From positions 164,816,908 through 164,880,907 of the forward strand of contig NC_085141.1 of NCBI RefSeq assembly GCF_024139115.2: DNA of 64,000 nucleotides, written 5' to 3'. Of this stretch, positions 11,085 through 21,132 are shown piece after piece. The translations under genes were made by a program, and so were the position numbers. How positions within the stretch are numbered: the stretch's first letter is position 1; each line of letters opens with the position of its first letter. The notes beneath the pieces were generated by a model that saw only the letters and a program-made list of their open reading frames with translations, was not told the origin of the DNA and did not search any database. This DNA comes from Armigeres subalbatus. Lineage: Eukaryota; Arthropoda; Insecta; Diptera; Culicidae.

Positions 11085-14000
11085 GTATGTTTTGCCTTTA
11101 TCCTATCTAGCGAGAAAATTTCATTTTCTACGGGCGCTATCACGGCGGAAAAAAAATACCGCTACCATCGCCGACGGCCATCACCGCTACCGAAGCGATT
11201 ATTGCCGACAATTACCACTTGATAGTATACCACAATTTGCACAACAATTTCACTTGAAAATCTATATTTTTGAAAGGCTGTTAAAAGCGTTAACTCTGGC
11301 TTGATCGAATGGTTAAAAATATTGAAAATTCATTGGAAAACGGCTGAGATATTAAAGTTCAAAGTTTATCATACTTTAGTGACGCTTTTCAATTTTTGCA
11401 ATCGCAAAGTGTAACCACAGTATAGAAAATACAGATGTAGTCCTACGTCAAAAAGAACGGGTATATATCATGAGATCTTATTGCCACAATCTTGATGTTC
11501 TTTTCCAATGTCCCGAATTTAACGTGTGCAGTTCAACATAATGCCAGACAGTGGCCTAGATCCGCTGCCTTCTACCAAGATGCCATATTAGATCGCATTG
11601 GCGGAAAATTGAATTTGTTTATGCATGCCACTTATCTGCGAAGGCAGGCTGATCACATGCCATCGCTAATTTGGCATAAAGTTTTCATTGGAAGCTATTC
11701 CTTTGCTCTCTGCAAATTTCACAAACAATTTCGTGAACTTAGTTTTGTCCTGTAACCCAATCGTCCACGTTGCATTTGGGTTTGAAATAGCAAATCACGC
11801 TGAACATATTGCATGAACAAGGTACATAAATGAGAATTAATTGAGATGTGCCATTTCTTCAAACATTTGAGTGGACAGTACCTACAACACTAGACAGGCA
11901 CGAACAGGCGAACTATACACAATTACCATTGCTGCTAGTGAATCCATGCAGATTTTTAATGGCATCGAAAGTGAAATTGATCTGAAAAATGGCCCTATGA
12001 TGTAAAAGTAAATGAAGCATTACGATCGAAAGTAAGTGAAACCAAGTGGTTTGGAAAATATGTCCAGTAAATAGTTTGCTAAATGACCAGACAGTACAAT
12101 TACTTCCCACAAACCAGTAAGTTGTTTTTTTGCTGCTGTAACGGTGTGGGCACCGGATAAAATGATGTGTGTGGGAAGCATTGGATTACTCTGACCATCG
12201 TCTTATCGGATGCCATCGGCGACCGTTTTCTGCAAAATATCTTATTTATACTTTATTTTCAGTTTGTGAAATATGAGGTGAACCGGTCAAGGGCCGAAAA
12301 CCTCATTAATAAAGATAATAATAAAAAAAAAAAGTTTGTGAAAGTTTTTTTTTTATATTGTTCTTTTCGCTTAAGAGTATCTGAATAATTTGGATAGTTT
12401 AGAAATTTTTATGATGATTTATAAAAAAAACCAACAAAAATTAAAATCATCTCGCACTCATACTGTTCTTCTCGTAATCAAGCGACACATTTTTTTAACG
12501 GCTGTTTCTTATCTTTTGTACAAACATAGTATTTCTTGACCATTTCCTATAATAATTTTCAATGTATGTGCAACATTTTTGATGAGCCCCTTTCTCGCCT
12601 TATAATTTAAATTTCTGTATCATTTCTTTATTTGTCTCTCCACAGTCAAATTGTTTATGAAGCCTTCTGTGGCTACATATAACGACTTTAGCAGTAATTT
12701 GCAATTGAAATAATGAAATTAGATGTCATCATCATATGAGCAGTCCCACATTTTGTAGGAATATTTATTTATTTTCATAGCTCATCATCTCGATCAGTCC
12801 TCGTTTACTTATGTACTCGTCGTCGTTGTGATATGTAATAGATACGGACCCGAAAACGAAAGTGAGAAAACAATGTGCAACATTAAATGCCATGCTGAAG
12901 GTCGAAACTGTGAGATTTTCCGTTAACTCGCCCGGCAGTCAGCCGTTTGTTGCATTTTTGTGGGTTACACAGACAAGCTCAGTAGCGCGCGCAGCTGATG
13001 GGAAGATGGACAGCTTGCATCGAGTCACACCGACGAGCTGTTCTTGTTCACATCAAAATCTGTAGCGCACAAAATTCACATCGAGTGTGGGGAATAGGGT
13101 AAGGGTAACCGAAGTTAGGTACCTGGTCTACATGGTTTCAAATTCTATAGATGATCTGTATCATTTTGTTCATAAGCGCTACCAAGTCAACAATAACACT
13201 GTATGAGAAAAAAATGTGCATCAACATGAAAAATGATATTACCTTTGCAATGGCTGGTTCAGACCCTGTTATTCAGGCAATAAATAAATAGTAGACGTTT
13301 GGCAAGGCACAATAACATCAATTACAAAATCAATCAAGTCGAGCCTTTTATTAAAAGTTTGCTTTTAATTGTACGAGAAAGGCAAAAAATCTTTATGGTA
13401 GAATTCTCTAATAATTATTTGAAATAAGGATTTTTCCTTAAAATGTAATGTCTTTTCCAGAATATCTCGAAAACATTATATACGCTACCAAAACCAAACG
13501 TTTTTGCTCACGAGATATTGTTTTTTCCCCTACCGTGTAATCTCGGCTGGTTTTGTCGGTGGATGATTTGCCAAAACATCAAGCCTGGGAATTGTTTAAT
13601 TTTAATTGTTCGGTTGTAAGAAACAACTTTTTCGTAAGTTTTTGTTTTGCTTTCGAGGCTGCTTCAGTGAACAATACCCACAGTAGTTTATCGATTGCGA
13701 AATTAATTCATATCTGACGCATAAAATCTGGCGGAGGTCGTGTGACCCTGCGAATGGGTTTGATGTTTTGTTGTCGCTGCTTTCGGATGCAACGGTAATG
13801 GCTTAATTACCTTGACCGTTTGATATGGACTGCATTTTTGTAAACAATGGACAAGTATTGAACTAATCTTGTGGATTAGTGAAGTAGTAGGCGTTTTTAG
13901 AACCATATTATTTTTTCTGACATGAATGAATTAATGAGTTAAATGAATACAGAGGCATAATACAATGATTATAATTTTTTGATATGATCCTCATAATTTT

Positions 14001-14117
14001 GGGTAAAAATACGTGTTTGTCAAAACCTGTTCGAGATTTGCGATGAAATAGTTTTTCTCAACTTATCAAGAACATTATAATACTTGTTACAGCACTTAAA
14101 CAACTTTAGACTAGTAA
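11085..14117. other. No gene or clear element seen
   Basis: AT-rich sequence with scattered short frames. The 87-codon frame at 11,492-11,755 and the 67-codon frames near 12,862 and 13,703 (minus) show no motif, splice context or codon signal that I can support. The slightly GC-richer patch at 12,840-13,080 is unassigned. Confidence 0.45.
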
Positions 14118-14345
14118 AGGGCTTTGTGGCCATGTGGCTAGCGTACAGAGAAACAGACATAACACATTGAGTATTCACTCATCAAATAATTATTTAAATG
14201 GATCAGTAAATAAGTGAACGATGAGAATCTCAGTGTTTTGTCTGTTTGTCTATGGCTAGCGCTTTTGGCTCATACGCAGGAGGTCGTGAGCTCAATCACA
14301 GGCCCGTTCTATTCTCCTGTTCTTCATTTATTTAGCTTACACCTA
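14118..14345 (+). mobile_element. tRNA-derived SINE (type C) split by a MITE
   Basis: GGCTTTGTGGCCATGTGGCTAGCG is the A-box end. The sequence resumes after a nested insertion with CTTTTGGCTCATACGCAGGA and a degraded B box (GAGCTCAATCACAG). Removing the insert and one 9-base duplication restores the arrangement seen in the related copy at 20,856. Confidence 0.65.
14144..14252. mobile_element. ~109 bp palindromic MITE with 9 bp TSD
   Basis: Ends TACAGAGAAACAGACATAACAC and GTGTTTTGTCTGTTTGTCTA are inverted repeats, and most of the interior also pairs. It is bordered by TGGCTAGCG at 14,135-14,143 and 14,253-14,261. It is noncoding and inserted in the A-box region of the SINE. The 9-base duplication fits several DNA-transposon superfamilies, so the superfamily is left open. 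Confidence 0.8.
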
Positions 14346-14369
14346 AACAGATAACACTGAATCAAAAAC

Positions 14370-17300
14370 TTGACGCCACAATTACACGGTCCGATGCCAC
14401 ATCTTTTCATCCTCGATTGCGTCTCACGCTCACCCAGGCGTTCTGGACCTAGTCAGCCCACCTCCTTCGCCGTGCTCCACGTAGTATCGGAAGCGAACGT
14501 TACCTTCTTACCTAGTTACTTTCTGGACACTGGATTCACCGTAGAACTGGGCGAGCGCGTGGTTCATCTTTCGCAGCCATACACCGTACCAGCACACCGC
14601 TAAAGATGGTCCAAGCACCAGTCTCTCGTGCTTGCAAGTTCTTCTCGAGCATGGTCCTAGCGTCCTTATTAGCGTTTTGTACATGACACATTTAGTGCGG
14701 ATGTGAATCTTTTTTGACCGTAGTTTCTTCTGGTGCCTGTAGTACGTCCGACACCCTAAGATGATGCGCCGTCATATTTCATGACTAACATTATTATCAG
14801 CCGTTAACATGGACCCAAGGTAGACGAATTCGTCGTCCACCTCGAAAGTATCCTCGTCTATTGTAACTTCCCAGGCGGGCCCTTGCATGCTCGGTTTCGC
14901 CCACTAGCATGTACTTTGTCTTCGATGCATCCACCACCAGTCCAACTTTTGTTGCTTCACGTTTCAGGTGGGTGTACAGTTCCGCCACCTTTGCAAATGT
15001 TCGGCCGACAATGTCCATGTCATCCGCGAAACAAATAAAATAAATTGACTGGATCTGTTGGAAATCGAACCCCTGCTGTTACACCCGGCTCTCCGCATGA
15101 CACCTTCTAGCGCAATGTTAAACAACAGACACGTAATCACCATCACCTTGTCTTAGTCCCCAGCGCGATTCGAACGAACTGGAGCGTTCACACAATTTTA
15201 CACACCATCCACCGATGCTTTGATCAGTCTTGTAAGCTTCTCAGGGAAGCTGTTCTCGTCCATAATATTGCATAGCTCTACGCGATCTATATTGTCATAT
15301 GCCACCTTGAAAAAACAAGATGGTGCACTAGGACTTGGTACCTAGATACCTGGTTGGTACAGCGTCGATAGAACTATGTCTGGCGTATTGTAGAGCTCCA
15401 TAATCGTCGGTCTTGGGCGATGTTCCTCCAGTTTCCCCGAACGTTCAGGGTCCTCAGGTCCGATTCCACCGCGTGCAGCCAGCGTGTTCGTGGCCTTCTT
15501 TCTTCCGACATTCGCATTATGTGACCGGCCCACTAAAATCTGCCGTATTTTATACTATTCACAATCTTTTCTACTTTGTAAACTTGATACATGATTTATG
15601 CGTCTGCTCCACACACCATTTTCTAGTTTTCCTCCGAGTATTGTACGCAGCACTTTTCACTCGAAGCCCCGAAAGCTCTCCTGTCCGCCTCTTTTAATGT
15701 CCATGCTTCATGTCCATAAAGGGTCACTGGTAGAACAAGAGTTTTGTGTAGAGCAAATTTCGTTTCCGTCTGCATGTTGCGGGACCTAAGCTGGTTGCGT
15801 AATCCGCAAAAGGCCCTATTCGCGCAATGTTGAACAATTCATTCCAAAGTGCATCACCCTGCTTCAATCCGTCAAAAACGAGGTTGACACTTCGTCTGCA
15901 ATCCGAATACTTGATTTCGAGCCATCCAGCGTTGCGCGTATCAGTCTAATCAGTTTCGCCGGAAAACCATATTCGGACATTATCTGCCACAGCTCATTTC
16001 TCTTCACTGAATCGTACGCTGCTTTGAAATCAATGAATAGATGTTGAGTCTGCAAGTTGTAGTCTGGAGTCTGGATAAGGAGGAGGAGGATGGAGGTCGG
16101 GAGGTCGCGCAATATCAATGTTTGAAAAATGTTTTTTTTTTTTAGGTAAAAAAACAAATATTGGGTCCTTTCACAATTTTTTTGGGTCACCCATTCGTTT
16201 AAACTTTTTAGTTTTCTGTGGATCTTTGCCTATATTCTCCATTAATTAGTTTTTGGTATTATGCGTTTTTACAGCCTGCAGATTTTTTTAATTATCCAAA
16301 ACAACACATTTTTTTGACTAATTTTCGAAGTTACTTCAATCTCATACAAAATGTATTTTTTTCTCGTTCAGTACTCGCGTACTACTATAAGGAATATTTT
16401 CTTAAAAAAAGATCTAAGAAATGTTGTTCTGGGGCTGAGATATTGCAGTTTTAGTAAATAGTCAAAAAGTGTACGAATTCGTTACTTTTTCTTTACATTT
16501 TATAATTTTATCAAGATTTTAAGATCAAGACTGTATTTCAGCAGTCCTCAAGAGAGGCCCCATCTAGCTCACCACCTTCCGGCACCGCTGCCTCGAGATG
16601 CTGCGCGTAAGCAGTGGCAACATCAGGTTGCTTCAGTCGCTCTAGCTTGTAATGCGGCGGCCAGCGGTTTATGATGGATAGTTTTGTGCGCAGTTTATTC
16701 ATCATCAGATAGTGGTCAGAGTCGATGTTAGCGCCACGATATATCCTGACGATATATCGATCATGTTGGAGAAGTGCCGTACATCAATCAGTACGTGGTC
16801 GATTTGTGATTCTGTCTGCAGTAGTAATCTCCAGCTGTACCGATACGAAAGGCTGTGTTGTGAGTAGGTGCTGCGAATGCAATGGCCATATTCTTGGAGG
16901 CGGCGAAATCAATTAGTCGTAGTTCGTTTTCGTTCGTCAGCCGGTGGACGCTGAACTTGCTAATACTCGGTCTGAGTTCCTCCTCTTGGCCAACTTCCTA
17001 TGATGATTCTGACGTCGTGGCTTGGGCAGTTGTCGTATTCACGTTCCAGCTGCGCGTAGAATGCGTCTTTACCATCATCAGTGTTTCCGAAGTGTGGGAT
17101 ATGGACGTTGATTGTGCTAAAGTTGAAGAAGCGGACTTTGATGCTCAACCTGCGCATGCTCTCATTGATCGGGCACCACCTGGTCACGCTCCTTCGCATA
17201 TCGCCCATCATTATGAAAGCTGTTTTCAGTATGAAGAGATGATATCATTACCTCTAAAGGACCATTGATTGCTTGCAACAAACCTCTTTCAGGACATCGA

Positions 17301-17800
17301 CGGGTATGCGTATGCTCCCGACGAAGTTAAAAGACTTGCATTTCCACGAACCAAGTTTCCGTTCGCTAGTCCGTTTTCGTCACTGTGGTCTTCGCCGATA
17401 GTTCCGGTCCGCTGATTATTCATTGCCTTTTTTGTCAAAGCTGGCTTGCAGGACCTGACCCTTACCCCCTAAATTTCCGGAGGACCATTTCGCCCAAATT
17501 TCCGGTGGACCATGGAGCACAATTTCGCTTAGAGTCCCTCACTGGTACTCGGACGATGATCAGCCGTTTCTGACATGGGTAATAGATGCGGTTGTGAGCC
17601 GCTCATAACATGGAGAACAGACGCTCAATCAAACTGGCACCCCCGGATAGGAGCAAACCAACCCCTTCTCCTGTCAGCATACGACCATAGTTCCCACCGG
17701 AGTTGGTTGCCCGATCTTCCCTAATGTTGCTTGTATCCGGGCAGGCTCCACGAGGAGGTATGGATAGTTAAGAGGCTAATGACCGCGAGTTGGATTTTTT
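14370..17800 (-). pseudogene. RTE-clade element relic, copy 1 (EN and RT fragments)
   Basis: Reading the minus strand from 17.8 kb down, endonuclease pieces come first (FFNFSTINVHIPHFGNTDDG; DAFYAQLEREYDNCPSHDV; SQIDHVLIDVRHFS near 16,780). RT pieces follow (HLFIDFKAAYDSVKRNELWQ and KLIRLIRATLDGSKSS in 15,864-16,190; GVMRRAGCNSRG; DIVGRTFAKVAELYTHLKRE and SKTKYMLVGE in 14,797-15,018). The order and wording match RTE-clade elements, whose copies are often mis-annotated as host genes. Frameshifts and stops are everywhere; the FADD box is unreadable. The block at about 16,100-16,540 does not fit and is a later insertion. Confidence 0.75.
16100..16540. other. AT-rich insertion between RTE endonuclease and RT
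   Basis: Sequence with runs of T and A replaces the expected RTE linker and N-terminal RT. No terminal repeats or duplicated target were found, so I cannot classify it. Confidence 0.4.
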
Positions 17801-18560
17801 TTTATTTCTTTGGGTACGCGATGTACCAATGGTACGCTCTGAAGATTGATGGTAAAAAAAGCTTCGGCGCGGCATAATAATTAAAATGAGAACAGGGCCA
17901 GTTCGTAGAAAAAGAAAAATAATTTGTACGAGCTTTGTTTGACTTCGAAATAGCTAGAAAAAAAGGGGGAAGCTTTTACACAGGAAGAAAGAGAGAACAG
18001 CAAACAGCTTTATGAAGATTGAGTAGGATGGATAACACTAGTATCAGGGTTTAAAAAGCAAGGACGGAGCTTGAGTTGTATCAGTTTGGACTTTGGAGAG
18101 TACAGTTCAGATGAACAGGCGCGTGTGCAAATAAGTGGAATTTTAAAAAAAGGCGTCATGCATCCCACACGCTCTACCCCGCTCCTTCGCCTTACTTTGG
18201 ATATTCATAAATATTCTCCTCCTCGAAACACATGTTTTTGGTCTTCAGTATTGTTTTCCACATAATAAAGAGTATGACGAAAGTCGATAACCTAAACTTG
18301 CCTCAAGGCCATCGATGTGATTGAACTTGCAGCTAACGCCAAGTGTTTGTGTTTTGTATTTTGAAGAATATTCTTCTCGCATCAATCAACTTTGTCTTGT
18401 ACGAAATGGTGGTCCTGAAAAGAACTTCTTGATTTTTAATAATGCGCATTTCCAATAACTCACAGCAACAAAACCAAAGTTAGAATCTCTCGATAAAATT
18501 TTTCTTTAGTGCTGCTAATGCCGACGACTCGATGATTTACCGTCAAATTACTTACACCAG
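17800..18560. other. No gene seen
   Basis: AT-rich sequence without coding signal lies between two RTE relics. Short frames (64 codons at 18,071) show no motif. Confidence 0.4.
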
Positions 18561-19210
18561 CTCTGCAAATCGGAGCGATATATTGAACAGTAGCTTCACC
18601 CCATCACCCATCTAAGGTTACAAATGATTTCGAAACATCGTCTACAACCCTTACACTTGATTTCGATCCGTCCAATGTTACACGAATCAGCCGTTTCATT
18701 TTCGCCTAAAAACCATGTTCTAGCATAATTTGCAGTAATTCATTTCATTTCATTGAATCGAGTCGTTGATCAGCCCTCACGAAAACCTGCCTGGTACTCG
18801 TTGACGGAGGACTGATCAAGCGGCCTCAATCTGTTGAACAGAATACGGGATTAATAATACAGGACAGGACAGAATAATTGTGTACGCCGAATAAAAAAAT
18901 GTTATTTCTCGATAATTGGCGCTCTCCAGTCTGTGCCCTTTCTTAAAGAGTGGCAAATGAGACCGTTAAACCAGCTAACAGGTCTTCCCAAATTTTGGCC
19001 ATAATATGGTGTACAACTGCTTAAAGCTGCTCGCTGCCATCTTTGAGAAGTTCTTCCGAGAGCTGGTCCTTCTCCGCAGTTTTATTGTTTTGCATTTCAT
19101 ATTGAATGCATTGCAACTTTTCGATTAGTTCGTAACGGCTTCTTGTAATTTAGCGAATAATCTCGAGTTCCTCAATTTAGAGACCATCGATGTCTCTCCG
19201 TTTACACTGC
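18560..19210 (-). pseudogene. RTE-clade RT relic, copy 2 (very decayed)
   Basis: On the minus strand short in-register words of the RTE RT can be read between many stops: NKTAEKDQLSEELLKDG near 19,090, a DSMK-NELLQIM-EHGF stretch near 18,740, and RLIRVTLDGSKSS near 18,670. Their order matches copies 1 and 3. No frame longer than ~30 codons remains. Confidence 0.55.
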
Positions 19211-19623
19211 CACGCAAGTGAGAACATAAAATTATGAAATGTTTTTCCGATAGCGCTGAATAGCCATTGCTACGTCATTCATTTTGTGATATGTCCAGCT
19301 TCAGTTCACTACGATACAGTTCATGCCTAGTTTTTCAGAAATTTCATAACATCAAACCGCATAATAATGAACAATTGACGACGACATAAAAGGCTACAAT
19401 AAAGAAAGTTAGATCGTTCACCTATATTGCCACTTTGGCTCGACTTCTGTTCACTTCTTTTTGCTCTGTGATGTTATAAACGATAATAAATGACATCGTA
19501 CCGAGCACTACCTTTCTTTGTAAATGGAAAAAATGTGCTTAACCACCTCAGCAGCCAAACATCAAGGAAAAAACTCAACATATGATCAAGGTGGCGGGTG
19601 GATTAAGGTAAAATGCACCTTTA

Positions 19624-19763
19624 TAGTCTATTCAGATTACGCCATTTATTAAGATAATTATTGTGTCAAATATTAGGAAGAAAATCGATTGTATGGGAAT
19701 TGGCATCAAGTTAGACTTTATCATGATATTTATTATCATAAATAGTGTAATCTGAATAGGCTA
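19624..19763. mobile_element. 140 bp MITE with TTA target duplication
   Basis: TAGTCTATTCAGATTAC opens the element and GTAATCTGAATAGGCTA closes it as a near-perfect inverted repeat. TTA flanks both sides (19,621-19,623 and 19,764-19,766). A 3 bp TWA duplication is usual for PIF/Harbinger-type MITEs, though TA-type cannot be excluded. Confidence 0.75.
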
Positions 19764-20460
19764 TTATGCTCTAGACAATTCACATATATACCCACTAATT
19801 CAACAAAATTTGCAAAAACTGAATTACAACTAAATGTTTCTGTGGGAGATGAATATTAATACACCCCATTGCAGAAAGGTTTTCGAATTTAAATAAAATG
19901 ACGATGAGTTCATAGGGCGCATTTTGGATCATCCCCTACTACAATTGGCGCCTGGTTAGTTAGGATTAGACTTGCACATCGAGACTTTTTTTATCGGTGT
20001 GAAACTACATACTTCTTGAAAACAAGGAAAAATATTGACCGAAGCAAACCGGACCCATGATGATCGTCAGCCGACCACCGAAACCACATCATTGCGGCAC
20101 ACGTTGTTAGGTAAATGTCGCCGCGCGCGCGGATTTCCACTATGTACCCGAGAAGGGTTCACACAAAACCATAAAGCATGAGGTTTTGCTGTAATTGAGA
20201 GATCAAAGACCGAAGTAGCAGAGCTAATTGCAGCCTGCGCACCGGAGCTGAATTTCCACAGACGGTTATCAGCGGACCAACACATTCGTTCGTAAGCAAC
20301 TGTCGTTTACCGCATGTCGTCTGGCATCATCGCCATCGGTAGGATAATGTGCAACTTATAAGCGACAGTGATTGCAAGCGAAAAAAAAATCGATTTGATT
20401 ATGTTATATAGGTATCGATGTCACTGGCTTACAAGCGTAATGCATATCTGTCATTCATTT
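19764..20460. other. No gene seen
   Basis: AT-rich with one GC-richer patch (20,050-20,300). The 72-codon minus frame there has no recognisable motif. Confidence 0.4.
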
Positions 20461-20715
20461 GCTATCGAAACACGATGTTTTGTGCAAAATACCAAACTAG
20501 ATAGACACCTCTACTTTGAACTATGAACAAATATTTTTTTTCTACTTTTTCTTTTTTCTTTCAAATCAACACGAAAATTTTTTTTGACCTTTATCAAAGT
20601 GTCATAAAATGGTATGATTGAATTGAACAAGTGAGTTCTAATGCGTATTCATACGGTAAATTTAGTCTATTTTGTGGTACAATAACGATTGTCATCAAAA
20701 TTTCAGCTTGAAAAT
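20460..20715 (+). repeat. Dispersed repeat X, copy 1
   Basis: This segment (CTCTACTTTGAACTA, AAGTGTCATAAA, AGTGAGTTCTAATGCGTATT, ACGATTG) recurs at 44,730-45,345 with ~75-80% similarity by eye. The second copy is split by another repeat. No coding potential or terminal repeat was recognised. Confidence 0.55.
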
Positions 20716-20855
20716 TTTTTTCATCGCTTTCCTGAAACGCTGCAAAATTCGGTTGTGGGCATCTTTATTGATTTGCTTACAGGCACGATTTTTTTTATTG
20801 ACAAATCATTCAATATCACTGAGTTCATCAACAAACATATCAACATACTTATTTT

Positions 20856-20950
20856 GGCTTGGTAGTCATATGGCTACTGCTTCTACCTCATACGCAGGAG
20901 GTCGTGGGTTCAATCCCAGGTCCGTTCCATTTTCTTACTTTGTATCTTTC
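20856..20950 (+). mobile_element. tRNA-derived SINE (type C)
   Basis: GGCTTGGTAGTCATATGGCTACTGC (A-box region) and GGGTTCAATCCC (B box, about 20,906-20,917) share the spacing and the CTCATACGCAGGAGGTCGTG linker with the copy at 14,118. The unrelated 3' body fades after ~20,950. Confidence 0.65.
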
Positions 20951-21132
20951 TAAATATTTCTCATGTTCTAGCAATCGCTAGAACTGGAAATGGACTTTCC
21001 ATACCGTTTCCATTTCTATCCTATATCTTCAACTTGACTATTCTACCAGTAGCTGCTAGAATTGGAAATGAACTAAAAAGCTCGTTTTCCTTCATCCAAT
21101 TAGAAATTCCATCAAATGCTTTCTCCTATCCA

